Positions 32,193-40,367 of a stretch of 64,000 nt of DNA are shown here, in pieces. The notes beneath the pieces were generated by a model. That model searched no databases. It was given only the letters and a program-made list of their open reading frames with translations, and was not told the origin of the DNA. Numbering within the stretch: position 1 is the stretch's first letter; every line of letters starts with the position of its first letter. The DNA lies in NCBI GenBank assembly GCA_963815285.1, contig CAWFGB010000002.1, positions 62,001 to 126,000 on the forward strand, in the 5' to 3' direction. This DNA comes from JACCSI01 sp963815285 (GTDB taxonomy: Bacteria > Acidobacteriota > Vicinamibacteria > Vicinamibacterales > UBA2999). The translations under genes were made by a program, and so were the position numbers.

Positions 32193-33086
32193 CTACCGTT
32201 TCTTCGACCGCGGGAGTCCGATTTCGTCAAGCATGCGCTCGTCCTCCCGCCAGTCGGCGCGAACCTTCACCCGCAGATCGAGAAACACGCGCGCGGCGAA
32301 GAACTGCTCGAGCTCCTTTCGCGCCGCAGTGCCGATCGACTTGATCATCTCGCCGGCGCGGCCGATGACGATCGGCTTCTGCGATTCGCGCTCGACCAGT
32401 ATCGTGCAGTACAGCCGCAGGAGCCCTTTCTCGTCGGGCTCGTCGAACTTGTCCACGATCACCGCGGAAGAAAACGGCAGTTCGGCCCGGGTGTGGTGCA
32501 GGACCTGCTCGCGCACCAGTTCCGCAACGAAAAAGCGCTCCTGCTGATCGGTCAAGTAATCCTCGTCGTAGAAGGGCTCGCCTTCCGGCAAGTGCGACAG
32601 CAGGACCTGTTCGAGACGATCAACGTTGTCGCCCTTCAGCGCCGAGATGGGCACGATGTCGGCAAACCCGTGCGCGTTATAACGCTCGATGAGCGGGAGG
32701 AGCCTCTCCTTCGCCAGCACGTCCACTTTATTCAGTGCCAGGACTCTCGGTTTCCGCAGGTTGGCGAGAACATCCATCAGATAGCGATCGCCACCGCCCG
32801 GCGGCTCGCTGGCATCGACTACCGCGGCGACGACATCGACCTGGCGCAAGGTCTCCAGCGCCGCATCGACCATCCGCACGTTCAGACGATGAAGTGGCCG
32901 GTGCACGCCCGGCGTGTCCACGAACACGACCTGGCCTTCCGGGAAATTGCGCACGCCCGTGATGCGGTTACGCGTGGTTTGCGGCTTGTCCGAAACGATG
33001 GCGAGCTTCTGTCCCACCAGGCGATTGAGCAGCGTGGACTTGCCTGCGTTCGGCCGCCCCACCAGCGCGACGAAGCCGCTCTTCAC
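32193..33086 (-). CDS. era: GTPase Era
   Basis: Encodes 297 residues. The G domain shows G1 GRPNAGKSTLL, switch region QTTRNRITG, G3 DTPGVH, G4 NKVD and the following ISALKGDNVD (G5). The C-terminal KH domain carries EQFFAARVFLDLRVKVRADWR, the usual 16S rRNA 3'-end binding site. Era is needed for 30S maturation and cell-cycle control. I chose GTG 33086 because it overlaps the stop of the CNNM gene (GTGA) and leads directly to KSGFVALVGRPNAGKS; the longer frame to 33128 only adds an Arg/Gly-rich stretch. It is preceded by ybeY and the CNNM gene and followed by DUF2161. Confidence 0.95.
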   Translation of the reverse strand: MKSGFVALVGRPNAGKSTLLNRLVGQKLAIVSDKPQTTRNRITGVRNFPEGQVVFVDTPGVHRPLHRLNVRMVDAALETLRQVDVVAAVVDASEPPGGGDRYLMDVLANLRKPRVLALNKVDVLAKERLLPLIERYNAHGFADIVPISALKGDNVDRLEQVLLSHLPEGEPFYDEDYLTDQQERFFVAELVREQVLHHTRAELPFSSAVIVDKFDEPDEKGLLRLYCTILVERESQKPIVIGRAGEMIKSIGTAARKELEQFFAARVFLDLRVKVRADWREDERMLDEIGLPRSKKR

Positions 33087-33652
33087 CCCGTGTGCTCCGC
33101 CGCGGCCGGCTCGCTCACGCTGCGCCACACGCGGACGCGATTGATGCGCCGGCGCTCGGCTTCGAGCACTTCGACCGACACGCCGTCGATCTCGAACGTC
33201 TCGCCGACGGCCGGAACGCGCCCCACATGCGACAGGAGGTAGCCGCCGACGGTCTCGTAGCCGTCGCCTTCGACCTTGATCTTCAACCGCTCCTCGAGCT
33301 CACGCACGTGCGTGCGGCCGCTGAAGACGTACACGCCGTCGCCTTCCTCGACGATCGGCTCGAGTTCGGTGTCGTACTCGTCGCGGATTTCCCCGACGAT
33401 CTCTTCGAGCAGGTCTTCGACGGTCACCAACCCGGCGGTGCCGCCGTACTCGTCGACAACCAACGCCGCCTGAATGCGCTTGCGCTGAAACTCGGCCAGC
33501 AGTTCGGGCACGAGCTTTGTCTCAGGGACAAAATGCGCCGGGCGAATCAGCGGCGTGATCGGCTGCGCCAGATCCGCCAGGTCCAACAGGATGAGGTCTT
33601 TGATGGAGATCATCCCGACGATGTTGTCGAGCGATTCGTTGTAGACCGGCAT
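33083..33652 (-). CDS. CNNM/CorC (HlyC-type) transporter-associated protein, C-terminal part
   Basis: This frame encodes the CBS pair and CorC_HlyC domain of a CNNM-type protein: MPVYNESLDNIVGMISIKDLILLD, ALVVDEYGGTAGLVTVEDLLEEIVGEIRDEYD, the TAGLVT hinge, and the C-terminal VEGDGYETVGGYLLSHVGRVPAVGE domain. These proteins affect Mg2+/Co2+ efflux and cell envelope function. The N-terminal domain lies in another frame (33522-34355). Removing one G from the GG at 33662-33663 gives EQQYSRMPVYNE, the expected continuation. The stop overlaps the era start as GTGA. I treat it as the 3' part of one broken gene; see the other fragment. Confidence 0.8.
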   Translation of the reverse strand: MPVYNESLDNIVGMISIKDLILLDLADLAQPITPLIRPAHFVPETKLVPELLAEFQRKRIQAALVVDEYGGTAGLVTVEDLLEEIVGEIRDEYDTELEPIVEEGDGVYVFSGRTHVRELEERLKIKVEGDGYETVGGYLLSHVGRVPAVGETFEIDGVSVEVLEAERRRINRVRVWRSVSEPAAAEHTG

Positions 33653-34355
33653 GCGCGAGTACCTGCTGCTCGCGAGCCAGCGTCAACAGCTCGCCGATCG
33701 TCGCGCCGGCCTCGATGGCGACGATGTCCGGCCGCGGCGTCATCACTTCCCGGACCATCGTCTCGCGGAACTCGACGAGGGACCGGAGCAGCTCGCGCGC
33801 CTGGCCTTCCTGCAATTCGTGCTGCTGCTCGTCCCGTTCACGTGACGTCGGCTCGGGCTCCTGGGTCGCCCCTTCGCGCGCGGTATCCGAAGCGTCTACC
33901 GGTTGCCCGGCCGGACCGGCGCGGCGGACGACGAGGAGTCGCCGCAGGGCCGCGGTCAACGGCTTGAGAAGACGCGCGATGGCATCAAAGGCCGGCAGCA
34001 GAATCTCGAGGACGCGTTCCGGCTCCCGGCGGACGATGAGCAGCGGCACCAGGTGCTCGCACACGAGGACGAACATGAGGCTCGCCAGCACCAGGATGGG
34101 AAGCCCGCGTGCGAAATCAAGGCCCGTCACGCGCGCGAGCAGCGTGACCGCCGCGATGGTGATGCCGGCTAGCAGCAGACGCGCGGGGATGAACAGACGC
34201 AGCGGTTCATCGAGATACCACCCGAGAGTGTCGTCTCGCCCGCCGCGTTCCGCCATCAACCGCAGCGACAACCGCATAAGCGCGCTGAAGGCGGTGGTCA
34301 CGGTGCCGATGTACACGGCCAACAGGCCGAGCAAAAACAGCAGGAGCGGTGTCAT
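33522..34355 (-). CDS. CNNM/CorC transporter-associated protein, N-terminal part (frameshifted)
   Basis: The N-terminal fragment has four membrane segments of the CNNM (DUF21) type (LLLFLLGLLAVYIGTVTTAFSAL, LFIPARLLLAGITIAAVTLLARV, GLPILVLASLMFVLVCEHLVPLL) and the family mark MTPRPDIVAIEAGATIGELLTLAREQQ at about residue 205-230. After position 33662 the frame is lost and reads a nonsense tail until 33522. The start ATG 34355 overlaps the ybeY stop as ATGA. One-base correction restores the whole protein (about 424 residues), so either the gene is decayed or the sequence carries an error. The linker (residues 150-195) is acidic and Arg/Gln-rich. Confidence 0.76.
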   Translation of the reverse strand: MTPLLLFLLGLLAVYIGTVTTAFSALMRLSLRLMAERGGRDDTLGWYLDEPLRLFIPARLLLAGITIAAVTLLARVTGLDFARGLPILVLASLMFVLVCEHLVPLLIVRREPERVLEILLPAFDAIARLLKPLTAALRRLLVVRRAGPAGQPVDASDTAREGATQEPEPTSRERDEQQHELQEGQARELLRSLVEFRETMVREVMTPRPDIVAIEAGATIGELLTLAREQQVLAHAGLQRIARQHRRDDLHQRPHPVGPGGSGAADHAADSPGAFCP

Positions 34356-34882
34356 CGGGGCTGCCGGGCGATCAGGCTGTCCTTGAGCCCGGCCTTCCTG
34401 CGAAGTCGTGCCTCCAGCCGAGCCATTACGCCGGTGTCCGTTTCATGATCGTAGCCGAGGAGATGCAGCAGCCCGTGTAAGGCCAGCACTTTGAGCTCGG
34501 TTCCCACGGTGTGTCCAACCTCGTCCGCCTGCCGCTGTGCGACACCCGTGGCGATGACGATATCCCCGAGGTAGCGTGGCGGGGGTAAAGTCCCCGCCCC
34601 ACTCGCCTGACCTGCCCTCGAGCGACCCGCCGCGTCATCAGAAGCGGGAAACGACAGCACGTCGGTCGCGTAATCCTTGTTGCGATACGAGCGGTTGAGT
34701 GTGCGCATGCGCGCGTCGCTAATAAGCGCGATGGTCAGCTCGCCGCGCGCCTTGGCCGGCGCGGCATTGGTGAGCCACGTCGCCAGTCCGCGCGTCGGCA
34801 GCGACGCGCCGTCCGGCGCGGTAAGGGTGACGACTAACCTCGCCCGTCCGGCGGACCGGCGGCGGGGTGTGCGGCTGGGCAT
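34352..34882 (-). CDS. ybeY: Endoribonuclease YbeY (rRNA maturation factor)
   Basis: Encodes 176 residues. The zinc site motif is intact: HGLLHLLGYDHETD (three His), preceded by TELKVLALHG. The N-terminal half includes TIALISDARMRTLNRSYRNKDYATDVLSFP, the family's conserved 'LN..yR.kd.pTDVLSFP' motif. YbeY processes 16S rRNA 3' ends and controls ribosome quality. An insertion of about 20 residues (AGRSRAGQASGAGTLPP) between the strands is unusual for the family and may be a species-specific loop. It lies seven bases after phoH and overlaps the CNNM gene; YbeY, PhoH, CorC and Era are a classic conserved neighbourhood. Confidence 0.93.
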   Translation of the reverse strand: MPSRTPRRRSAGRARLVVTLTAPDGASLPTRGLATWLTNAAPAKARGELTIALISDARMRTLNRSYRNKDYATDVLSFPASDDAAGRSRAGQASGAGTLPPPRYLGDIVIATGVAQRQADEVGHTVGTELKVLALHGLLHLLGYDHETDTGVMARLEARLRRKAGLKDSLIARQPR

Positions 34883-34888
34883 ATGTGG

Positions 34889-35875
34889 TTACGCGGGGCG
34901 GCGTGTGCCCTGCGTGCTGTCCCCATGCGACTCGTAGGCCTTGACGATGGCCTGCACGAGCTTGTGTCGAACGACATCGCGCTCGTCGAAATAGATGAAC
35001 GAGATGCCCTCGACCTTGCCGACGACGTGCATCGCTTCGACCAACCCGGACGTGCGACCCGGCGGCAGATCGATCTGCGTGATGTCGCCGGTGACCACGG
35101 CTTTCGAGCCAAACCCGAGGCGGGTCAGAAACATCTTCATCTGCTCGGACGTGGTGTTCTGGGCTTCGTCCAGAATCACGAAGGCGTCGTTGAGCGTCCG
35201 TCCGCGCATGAATGCGATCGGCGCCACTTCGATCGTCCCGCGCTCGATGAGCCGTTCCGCCTTCTCGAGGTCCATCATGTCGTACAACGCGTCGTAGAGC
35301 GGACGCAGGTACGGGTTGACCTTTTCCTGCAAGTCTCCGGGAAGAAATCCCAGCTTCTCGCCCGCCTCGACGGCCGGGCGCGCCAGAATGATGCGGCTCA
35401 CTTTTTTGGCCAGCAGGTACCCGACCGCCTGCGCCATGGCGAGATACGTCTTGCCCGTGCCCGCCGGTCCGATGCCGAACACGATGTCGTGTTCCTCGAT
35501 CGCGTCGAGATAGCGGCGCTGGTTGGCCGACTTCGCGGTGATGCGGCGCTTGCCCGCCTGGCGAAACTGGCCGCCCTTGAGGAAGTGGTCTCGGAGATCG
35601 ACGTTGGCGTCTTCGGCCAGCAGCTGCGTTGCGGTCTTGACGTCGCGGACGGTGATGTTGTGCCCCTCCGCCATCAACCCGGAAAGCTGTTCGACCAGCT
35701 GCGCGACCCGGGCGGTGTCCTCCGGCTCGCCTTCGACAATCAACTCGTTGCCCTGCGTGCGTACCTGCACGTTCAGCAGCGATTCGACAGTGCGCAGGTT
35801 GTCGTCGTACGCCCCGACAAAGGTCTCGAGAGCCGACTCGGGAATGGGAATCTTACGCAGCGGCGCGGTGGGAAT
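34889..35875 (-). CDS. phoH: PhoH-like ATPase, with probable ATT start codon
   Basis: Encodes about 328 residues if translated from ATT 35875. Walker A GIGPAGTGKTYLAMA, Walker B FVILDEAQNT, motifs RPAVEAGEKLGFLPGDLQEK and TRLGFGSKAVVTGDITQIDLP belong to the PhoH-like family (ATPase/RNA helicase-like, linked to ybeY). A GTG at 35770 would give 293 residues, but the frame continues upstream with RKIPIPESALETFVGAYDDNLRTVESLL, the conserved PhoH-like N-terminal region, to a TAA just before. No ATG, GTG or TTG occurs in that part. A strong Shine-Dalgarno AAGGAG (35884-35889) is eight bases before ATT, so ATT is the best start. Overlap with no other gene. Confidence 0.88.
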   Translation of the reverse strand: MPTAPLRKIPIPESALETFVGAYDDNLRTVESLLNVQVRTQGNELIVEGEPEDTARVAQLVEQLSGLMAEGHNITVRDVKTATQLLAEDANVDLRDHFLKGGQFRQAGKRRITAKSANQRRYLDAIEEHDIVFGIGPAGTGKTYLAMAQAVGYLLAKKVSRIILARPAVEAGEKLGFLPGDLQEKVNPYLRPLYDALYDMMDLEKAERLIERGTIEVAPIAFMRGRTLNDAFVILDEAQNTTSEQMKMFLTRLGFGSKAVVTGDITQIDLPPGRTSGLVEAMHVVGKVEGISFIYFDERDVVRHKLVQAIVKAYESHGDSTQGTRRPA

Positions 35876-35883
35876 TCGCGTAT

Positions 35884-35889
35884 CTCCTT
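35884..35889 (-). promoter_or_regulatory. Shine-Dalgarno AAGGAG deciding the phoH ATT start
   Basis: On the minus strand AAGGAG is followed, after eight bases, by ATT CCC ACC. This spacing is normal for a start codon, whereas no ATG, GTG or TTG is available in frame until the GTG at 35770, which would cut off conserved residues. Confidence 0.6.
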
Positions 35890-35940
35890 AAGTTACAGCT
35901 ACTTACCAAGCGTCGATCGTAGCAAACGGCATTCCGCTCG

Positions 35941-37728
35941 TCAAGATTGCACCCGGATCCGCAGCTCGCGCAGCTGTCGCGCGTCCACCTTGGACGGCGC
36001 ATCAGCCATCAAATCGACGGCGTTGGTCGTCTTCGGGAACGCGATGACCTCGCGAATGGACGACTCGCCGGACAGCAGCGCGCAGATGCGATCGAGCCCA
36101 AGGGCGAGCCCCCCGTGCGGGGGCGTGCCGTATTCCAGTGCTTCTAGGAAGAAGCCAAAGCGGTCGCGCGCTTCCTCCTCCGACATCCCGAGCAGTCGAA
36201 ACACGGTGGACTGCGTCTCGCGGTCGTGAATACGAATGCTGCCGCCGCCCAACTCCCACCCGTTGAGGATGACGTCGTAGGCTTTGGCGAGCACCTTGCC
36301 CGGCTCAGCGGCCAGCAGATGAAGGTCCTCCTCCCTGGGCGCGGTGAACGGATGGTTGACGGGATCCCACCGGCGCTCGTCCGCATTCCAGTCGAAGAGT
36401 GGAAAGTCGGTGACCCACAGCAGTTCCCACCGGTTCTCGGGGATGAGGTTTTGCTTCCGGGCGACGGACAGCCTGAGCTGGCCGAGCACTTTCGAGATGT
36501 CGTCCGGCGCGCCTGAGCCCAGCACCAGCAGATCTTCGCGAGTGGCGCCGGCGGCCTCGAGAACACGACGCCCGCCGTCTTCACCAATCGCTTTGGCCGA
36601 TACTTGCACGGACTCGGCGGTGTGCCGTGCCCACACGAGTCCGGCGGCACCGAACTGTTTCGCCTGCTCGACGAGCTCGTCCACCTCGCGACGGGAGAAC
36701 TTTGCCGCCCCCGGAATGACGAAACCTCGAATCGTGCCACCGTGTTCGACCGCTTCCCGAAAGATTCCGAAGGGGGATTGGGCGAAGAGCGACCCGAAGT
36801 CCTGGATCTCGAGCCCGAACCGGAGATCCGGTTTGTCGGCGCCGTACTTGGCGATCGCCTCCGCGTAGGACATCCGTCGAAACGGACGCGGCACCTCGAC
36901 GCCAATCGCCGTGAAGGCCGCCGCGAGCGCACCCTCGACGATGTCGTAGACGAGATCGGGTGTCGCGAACGAAATCTCGAGATCGACCTGCGTGAACTCG
37001 AGCTGGCGATCCGCGCGTTGATCCTCGTCGCGGAAGCACCGGGCGAACTGCACGTAGCGATCCATGCCCGAGATCATCAGGATCTGCTTGAAGATTTGCG
37101 GCGACTGCGGCAACGCGTAAAACTCACCGGGGTGGACCCGGCTGGGCACGAGGAAGTCGCGGGCGCCTTCGGGGGTGGACTTGGTCAGAATTGGCGTCTC
37201 GATCTCGTAGAAGCCCTGGCTGTTGAAGTAGTTCCTCAGCGCGAGCGTGATCGCATGGCGGAGCCCGATGTTGCGCTGCAGGCGTGTCCGGCGAAGGTCG
37301 AGATAGCGATACTTGAGCCGCGTCTCTTCCGACACGTTACTGTCTTCGGCAATCGTAAACGGCGGCGTCTTCGCCTCGTTCAAAATGCGGAGGTCAGTCG
37401 CGCGCACCTCGATCTCGCCGGTCGGCAGGGCGGCGTTCTTCGTCTCGGGCGAACGGAGCTCGACGCGGCCGATGACCGCGACGACGAACTCGGAGCGCAG
37501 GCGCTTGGCGCGATCGAGCAAATCGGCGGGGCCATCGCCCGCCTGCGCACTCTCCTCGATGACGACCTGGGTGTAGCCGGCGCGATCGCGGACGTCGATG
37601 AACACGAGCGATCCGAGATCGCGCATGCGGTGCACCCAGCCGAGCAGCACCACTTCGCTCCCGACATCGGACGCGCGGAGCGCGCCGCAAGTGTGCGTGC
37701 GCGCGAGTTGTCCCAACTGTTCAGCCAT
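35941..37728 (-). CDS. aspS: Aspartyl-tRNA synthetase
   Basis: Encodes 595 residues from ATG 37728 (MAEQLGQLARTHTCGALR). The OB-fold anticodon domain, class II motif 1, and motif 2 FRDEDQRADRQLEFTQVDLE are visible; the active site has ALPQSPQIFKQILMISGMDRY, and motif 3 is GLALGLDRICALL. A GAD insertion domain (residues 290-410) is present, as in bacterial AspRS. It aminoacylates tRNA-Asp; a Leu in the RDLGS segment of the anticodon domain hints at a discriminating enzyme, but this cannot be settled here. The longer open frame upstream (to 37911) is inside hisS and not coding-like. It follows hisS by 28 bases. Confidence 0.96.
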   Translation of the reverse strand: MAEQLGQLARTHTCGALRASDVGSEVVLLGWVHRMRDLGSLVFIDVRDRAGYTQVVIEESAQAGDGPADLLDRAKRLRSEFVVAVIGRVELRSPETKNAALPTGEIEVRATDLRILNEAKTPPFTIAEDSNVSEETRLKYRYLDLRRTRLQRNIGLRHAITLALRNYFNSQGFYEIETPILTKSTPEGARDFLVPSRVHPGEFYALPQSPQIFKQILMISGMDRYVQFARCFRDEDQRADRQLEFTQVDLEISFATPDLVYDIVEGALAAAFTAIGVEVPRPFRRMSYAEAIAKYGADKPDLRFGLEIQDFGSLFAQSPFGIFREAVEHGGTIRGFVIPGAAKFSRREVDELVEQAKQFGAAGLVWARHTAESVQVSAKAIGEDGGRRVLEAAGATREDLLVLGSGAPDDISKVLGQLRLSVARKQNLIPENRWELLWVTDFPLFDWNADERRWDPVNHPFTAPREEDLHLLAAEPGKVLAKAYDVILNGWELGGGSIRIHDRETQSTVFRLLGMSEEEARDRFGFFLEALEYGTPPHGGLALGLDRICALLSGESSIREVIAFPKTTNAVDLMADAPSKVDARQLRELRIRVQS

Positions 37729-37756
37729 TGCACTTCTGGACCACCGGCAACGAGCC

Positions 37757-39112
37757 TCAGGCCCCAGATCCTTTTCTGACAAAGCTCGCGACCGCGCCGC
37801 GCGGCATGACCTGCTGCTCGCCCGTCTTGAGGTTCTTGACCGCCACGTCCCCGCGCTCGGCCTCCGATTCACCGACAATCGTGACGAAACGCACGCCGCG
37901 CGAGTCCGCATACTTGAACTGCTTGCCGATTTTGTCCGGCTCTGGATAGACGTCCACGCGGAGTCCGGCCGCGCGCAGCTCGCCAGCTAGTCTTATCGCA
38001 TCCGGAGCCGCATTTGCATTCCAGATGGTGACCATCACGTCGGCAGGCGCGCCGGTCAGCTCGGGCGGAAACATACTGCGCTCCCCCATCACCACGAGGA
38101 TGCGCTCTAGCCCCAGTGAGATGCCGCAGGCCGGCACCTGCTGCCCGAGAAACATGCCGATGAGTTCGTCATATCGTCCACCGCCGCCGAGGCTGCCGGC
38201 CAGGTCGGGCACGGCGACCTCGAAGATAGCGCCTGTGTAATACGAGAGCCCGCGGGCCAGCGTGAAATCGATCTGCAAGCGATCACCTGCCACAGAGGCG
38301 CCGCATAGCTCGAGCAGCGAGGTCAGTTCCCCCAAAGCCAAAGCTGCCTCGGGATCTCCGCCAAAGCGCGTCCGCGCTGCGTTGAGGGCGCCTGCATTCG
38401 TGGCCTCGCCACTCGCGAAAGCCTCGGGGCCGTAGTCGCCAAAAAACTCAATCAGTTCGCGCGCAATCTCGGCATCCAAACCCCTTCCGAGGAGCTCTTG
38501 AGAGACACCCTCGATTCCTACCTTGTCGAACTTGTCGAGTGAGGCGAGAACCCTTCCGAGCAGCTCCGTCGGGATTTGCAGCCCACGCAGCATGCCGCTC
38601 AGAAGCTTTCGGTGGTTTAGCCGAATACGAAAATCGCCAAAGCCGAGGCGCTGCAGGACCTCGGCAGCGGCCCCGAGCAGTTCCGCTTCGACGACGAGCG
38701 ACGTCGAGCCAATCGCGTCGACGTCACACTGATAGAACTCCCGGAAGCGACCCTTCTGCGGCCGATCGGCGCGCCAGACCGGCTGCACCTGGTAGCGCTT
38801 GAAGAACTTCGGCAGTTGCCCGCGATACTGCGCGACGACACGGGCGAGCGGCACGGTCAGGTCGTAGCGCAAGGCCAGATCAGCGTCGCCAGTCTTGCCC
38901 TCGTCCCCGCGCTTGAGAATCCGGAAGATGAGGCGGTCGCCTTCTTCACCGTACTTCCCCATCAGTGTCTCGATGTTCTCGACCGCCGGTGTTTCGAGCG
39001 GCTCGAAGCCGTAACGCTGATACACGTCGGCAATGACGCCAATCACATACTGGCGCCGTCGCACATCTTCAGGGAGGAAGTCGCGCATCCCCCGCGCGGG
39101 GTGAGTGTTCAT
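37757..39112 (-). CDS. hisS: Histidyl-tRNA synthetase
   Basis: Encodes 451 residues. N-terminal motif 1 MRDFLPEDVRRRQYVIGVIADVYQRYGF, motif 2 VWRADRPQKGRFREFYQCDVDAIG and the histidine-specific motif LARGLSYYTGAIFEVA, followed by motif 3 GISLGLERILVVM, define HisRS. The C-terminal anticodon-binding domain ends with KYADSRGVRFVTIVGESEAERGDVAVKNLKTGEQQ. It attaches His to tRNA-His. The starting ATG 39112 is the first in frame. The gene precedes aspS (28 bases) in a conserved hisS-aspS pair, and follows dcd by 50 bases. Confidence 0.96.
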   Translation of the reverse strand: MNTHPARGMRDFLPEDVRRRQYVIGVIADVYQRYGFEPLETPAVENIETLMGKYGEEGDRLIFRILKRGDEGKTGDADLALRYDLTVPLARVVAQYRGQLPKFFKRYQVQPVWRADRPQKGRFREFYQCDVDAIGSTSLVVEAELLGAAAEVLQRLGFGDFRIRLNHRKLLSGMLRGLQIPTELLGRVLASLDKFDKVGIEGVSQELLGRGLDAEIARELIEFFGDYGPEAFASGEATNAGALNAARTRFGGDPEAALALGELTSLLELCGASVAGDRLQIDFTLARGLSYYTGAIFEVAVPDLAGSLGGGGRYDELIGMFLGQQVPACGISLGLERILVVMGERSMFPPELTGAPADVMVTIWNANAAPDAIRLAGELRAAGLRVDVYPEPDKIGKQFKYADSRGVRFVTIVGESEAERGDVAVKNLKTGEQQVMPRGAVASFVRKGSGA

Positions 39113-39162
39113 GGAGCTATCGGTCGCGTTGATATGGCGGGCCCAGCCTGCTTGGCCCTTAG

Positions 39163-39717
39163 CTAAATCTTAGGGAGGGTTACTCCCCGTTGCGCCTGGT
39201 ACTTGCCGGCTTTGTCCTTGTACGACACCTCGCAAGGCTCGTCGCTCTGGAAAAACAGCACCTGGGCGATACCCTCGTTGGCGTAGATCTTCGCGGGAAG
39301 CGGCGTCGTGTTGGAGATCTCTATCGTCACGTGCCCTTCCCATTCCGGCTCGAAGGGCGTGACGTTGACGATGATGCCGCAGCGAGCGTACGTGGACTTG
39401 CCCAGGCAGACGGTGAGTACGTCGCGCGGAATGCGGAAATACTCAATGGTCCGCGCCAGGGCAAACGAGTTAGGCGGCACGATGCAGACCTCGGCCCTGA
39501 TATCGACGAACGACTTCGGATCGAAGTACTTCGGGTCCACCACCGTGTTGTAGACGTTGGTGAAGACCTTGAACTCGTCCGCCACCCGCGTGTCGTAGCC
39601 GTAGGACGACAGCCCGTACGACACCACGCCGGCGCGCACCTGACGATCTTCGAATGGCTCGATCATGCCGTGATCGAGCGCCATCTGACGGATCCACCGA
39701 TCGCTTTTGATTGCCAT
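39163..39717 (-). CDS. dcd: dCTP deaminase
   Basis: Encodes 184 residues: MAIKSDRWIRQMALDHGMIEPFEDRQVR, the signature VSYGLSSYGYDTRVADEFKVF, the catalytic region ALARTIEYFRIPRDV with the Glu, STYARCGIIVNVTPFEPEWEGHVTIEISNTT, and the tail GKYQAQRGVTLPKI. This is the Dcd/DUT superfamily trimer that converts dCTP to dUTP, supplying dUMP for thymidylate synthesis. It is a standalone gene, 81 bases from ndk and 50 bases upstream of hisS. The gap toward ndk holds a G-rich inverted repeat (GGTGGGGC/GCCCCACC) with a 28-base loop. Confidence 0.95.
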   Translation of the reverse strand: MAIKSDRWIRQMALDHGMIEPFEDRQVRAGVVSYGLSSYGYDTRVADEFKVFTNVYNTVVDPKYFDPKSFVDIRAEVCIVPPNSFALARTIEYFRIPRDVLTVCLGKSTYARCGIIVNVTPFEPEWEGHVTIEISNTTPLPAKIYANEGIAQVLFFQSDEPCEVSYKDKAGKYQAQRGVTLPKI

Positions 39718-39798
39718 ACTGAGGTTGGGAGGACCGGTGGGGCTGGTCGGCCTGGTGGGCTGCAGTCATCTGCCCCACCCGCCTCCCTGCCTGACCGC

Positions 39799-40212
39799 CT
39801 AAAACTGTTCTAACCCACGAAAGAAATAACCGAGCTCAAAGGCCGCCGTTTCCGGCGCGTCCGAGCCGTGCGTCGCGTTGTTGTCGATCGACGCGCCAAA
39901 CTCTTTCCGGAGCGTTCCAGCCTCAGCCTTCGCCGGGTCGGTTGCGCCCATCAGCTCGCGCCATTTCTTGATCGCCCCGGGCGCTTCCAGGCAGATCACC
40001 AGGCACGGCCCGGACGACATGAACTCGGTCAACCCGCCAAAGAAGGGTCGCTCCTTGTGAACGTAGTAAAACCCCTCGGCTTCGCGCTTGGACATGTGGA
40101 TCATGCGCAGTGCGCAGATGCGAAACCCGGCCTCTTCGACACGCGCGAGGATGCGGCCGGCATGCCCCTTCTTCACGGCATCGGGCTTGATGATGGCAAA
40201 TGTGCGTTCCAT
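39799..40212 (-). CDS. ndk: Nucleoside diphosphate kinase
   Basis: Encodes 137 residues from ATG 40212 (MERTFAIIKPDAVKKG); an in-frame ATG three codons upstream is possible. The catalytic His is in NATHGSDA near residue 117; KPDAVKKGHAGRI and YYVHKERPFFGGLTEFMSSGP are the substrate-binding signatures. Ndk equilibrates nucleoside triphosphates using ATP through a phospho-His intermediate. The C-terminus ETAAFELGYFFRGLEQF is slightly unusual but fits the Kpn loop/tail. It lies between the sucCD/mdh cluster and dcd. Upstream is a 155-base non-coding region with 23-bp degenerate repeats. Confidence 0.95.
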   Translation of the reverse strand: MERTFAIIKPDAVKKGHAGRILARVEEAGFRICALRMIHMSKREAEGFYYVHKERPFFGGLTEFMSSGPCLVICLEAPGAIKKWRELMGATDPAKAEAGTLRKEFGASIDNNATHGSDAPETAAFELGYFFRGLEQF

Positions 40213-40239
40213 ATGAATCAATGATTATAGGCGGCGCCA

Positions 40240-40349
40240 GTTCGGAACCGTCAAGATCGCCAGTTCAAGACCGACAAGGCTACCGGTTCAAAACCCACTA
40301 GTCCGAGACAGTGCCTCGTCTTGCGGGGGTTTGAACGCCGGGTTTGAAC
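40240..40349. repeat. Degenerate tandem and inverted repeats upstream of ndk
   Basis: Three direct units start with GTTC(GG/AA)NACC at 40240, 40263 and 40286, exactly 23 bases apart. Two units in the opposite orientation, GGTTTGAAC, stand at 40328-40336 and 40341-40349. An imperfect stem of CCGGTTCAAAACCC with the later GGGTTTGAAC-GCCGG can form. It lies between sucD and ndk, in a region with no gene. Confidence 0.55.
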
Positions 40350-40367
40350 TCGAGTCTTGGCAGTTGG

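Noticed and set aside
35941..37911. Extended start of aspS at 37911
   Set aside because: The extra 61 residues lie inside hisS, are rich in Arg/Ser and do not match AspRS; ATG 37728 is right.
39736..39779. Rho-independent terminator between ndk and dcd (GGTGGGGC/GCCCCACC)
   Set aside because: The 28-base loop is too long and there is no T-tract on either strand.
40213..40367. Possible tRNA gene (GTTCAAAACC-like T-arm motifs)
   Set aside because: No acceptor stem, D-arm or anticodon arm can be built around the GTTCAA motifs on either strand; the motifs form a 23-base periodic array instead.
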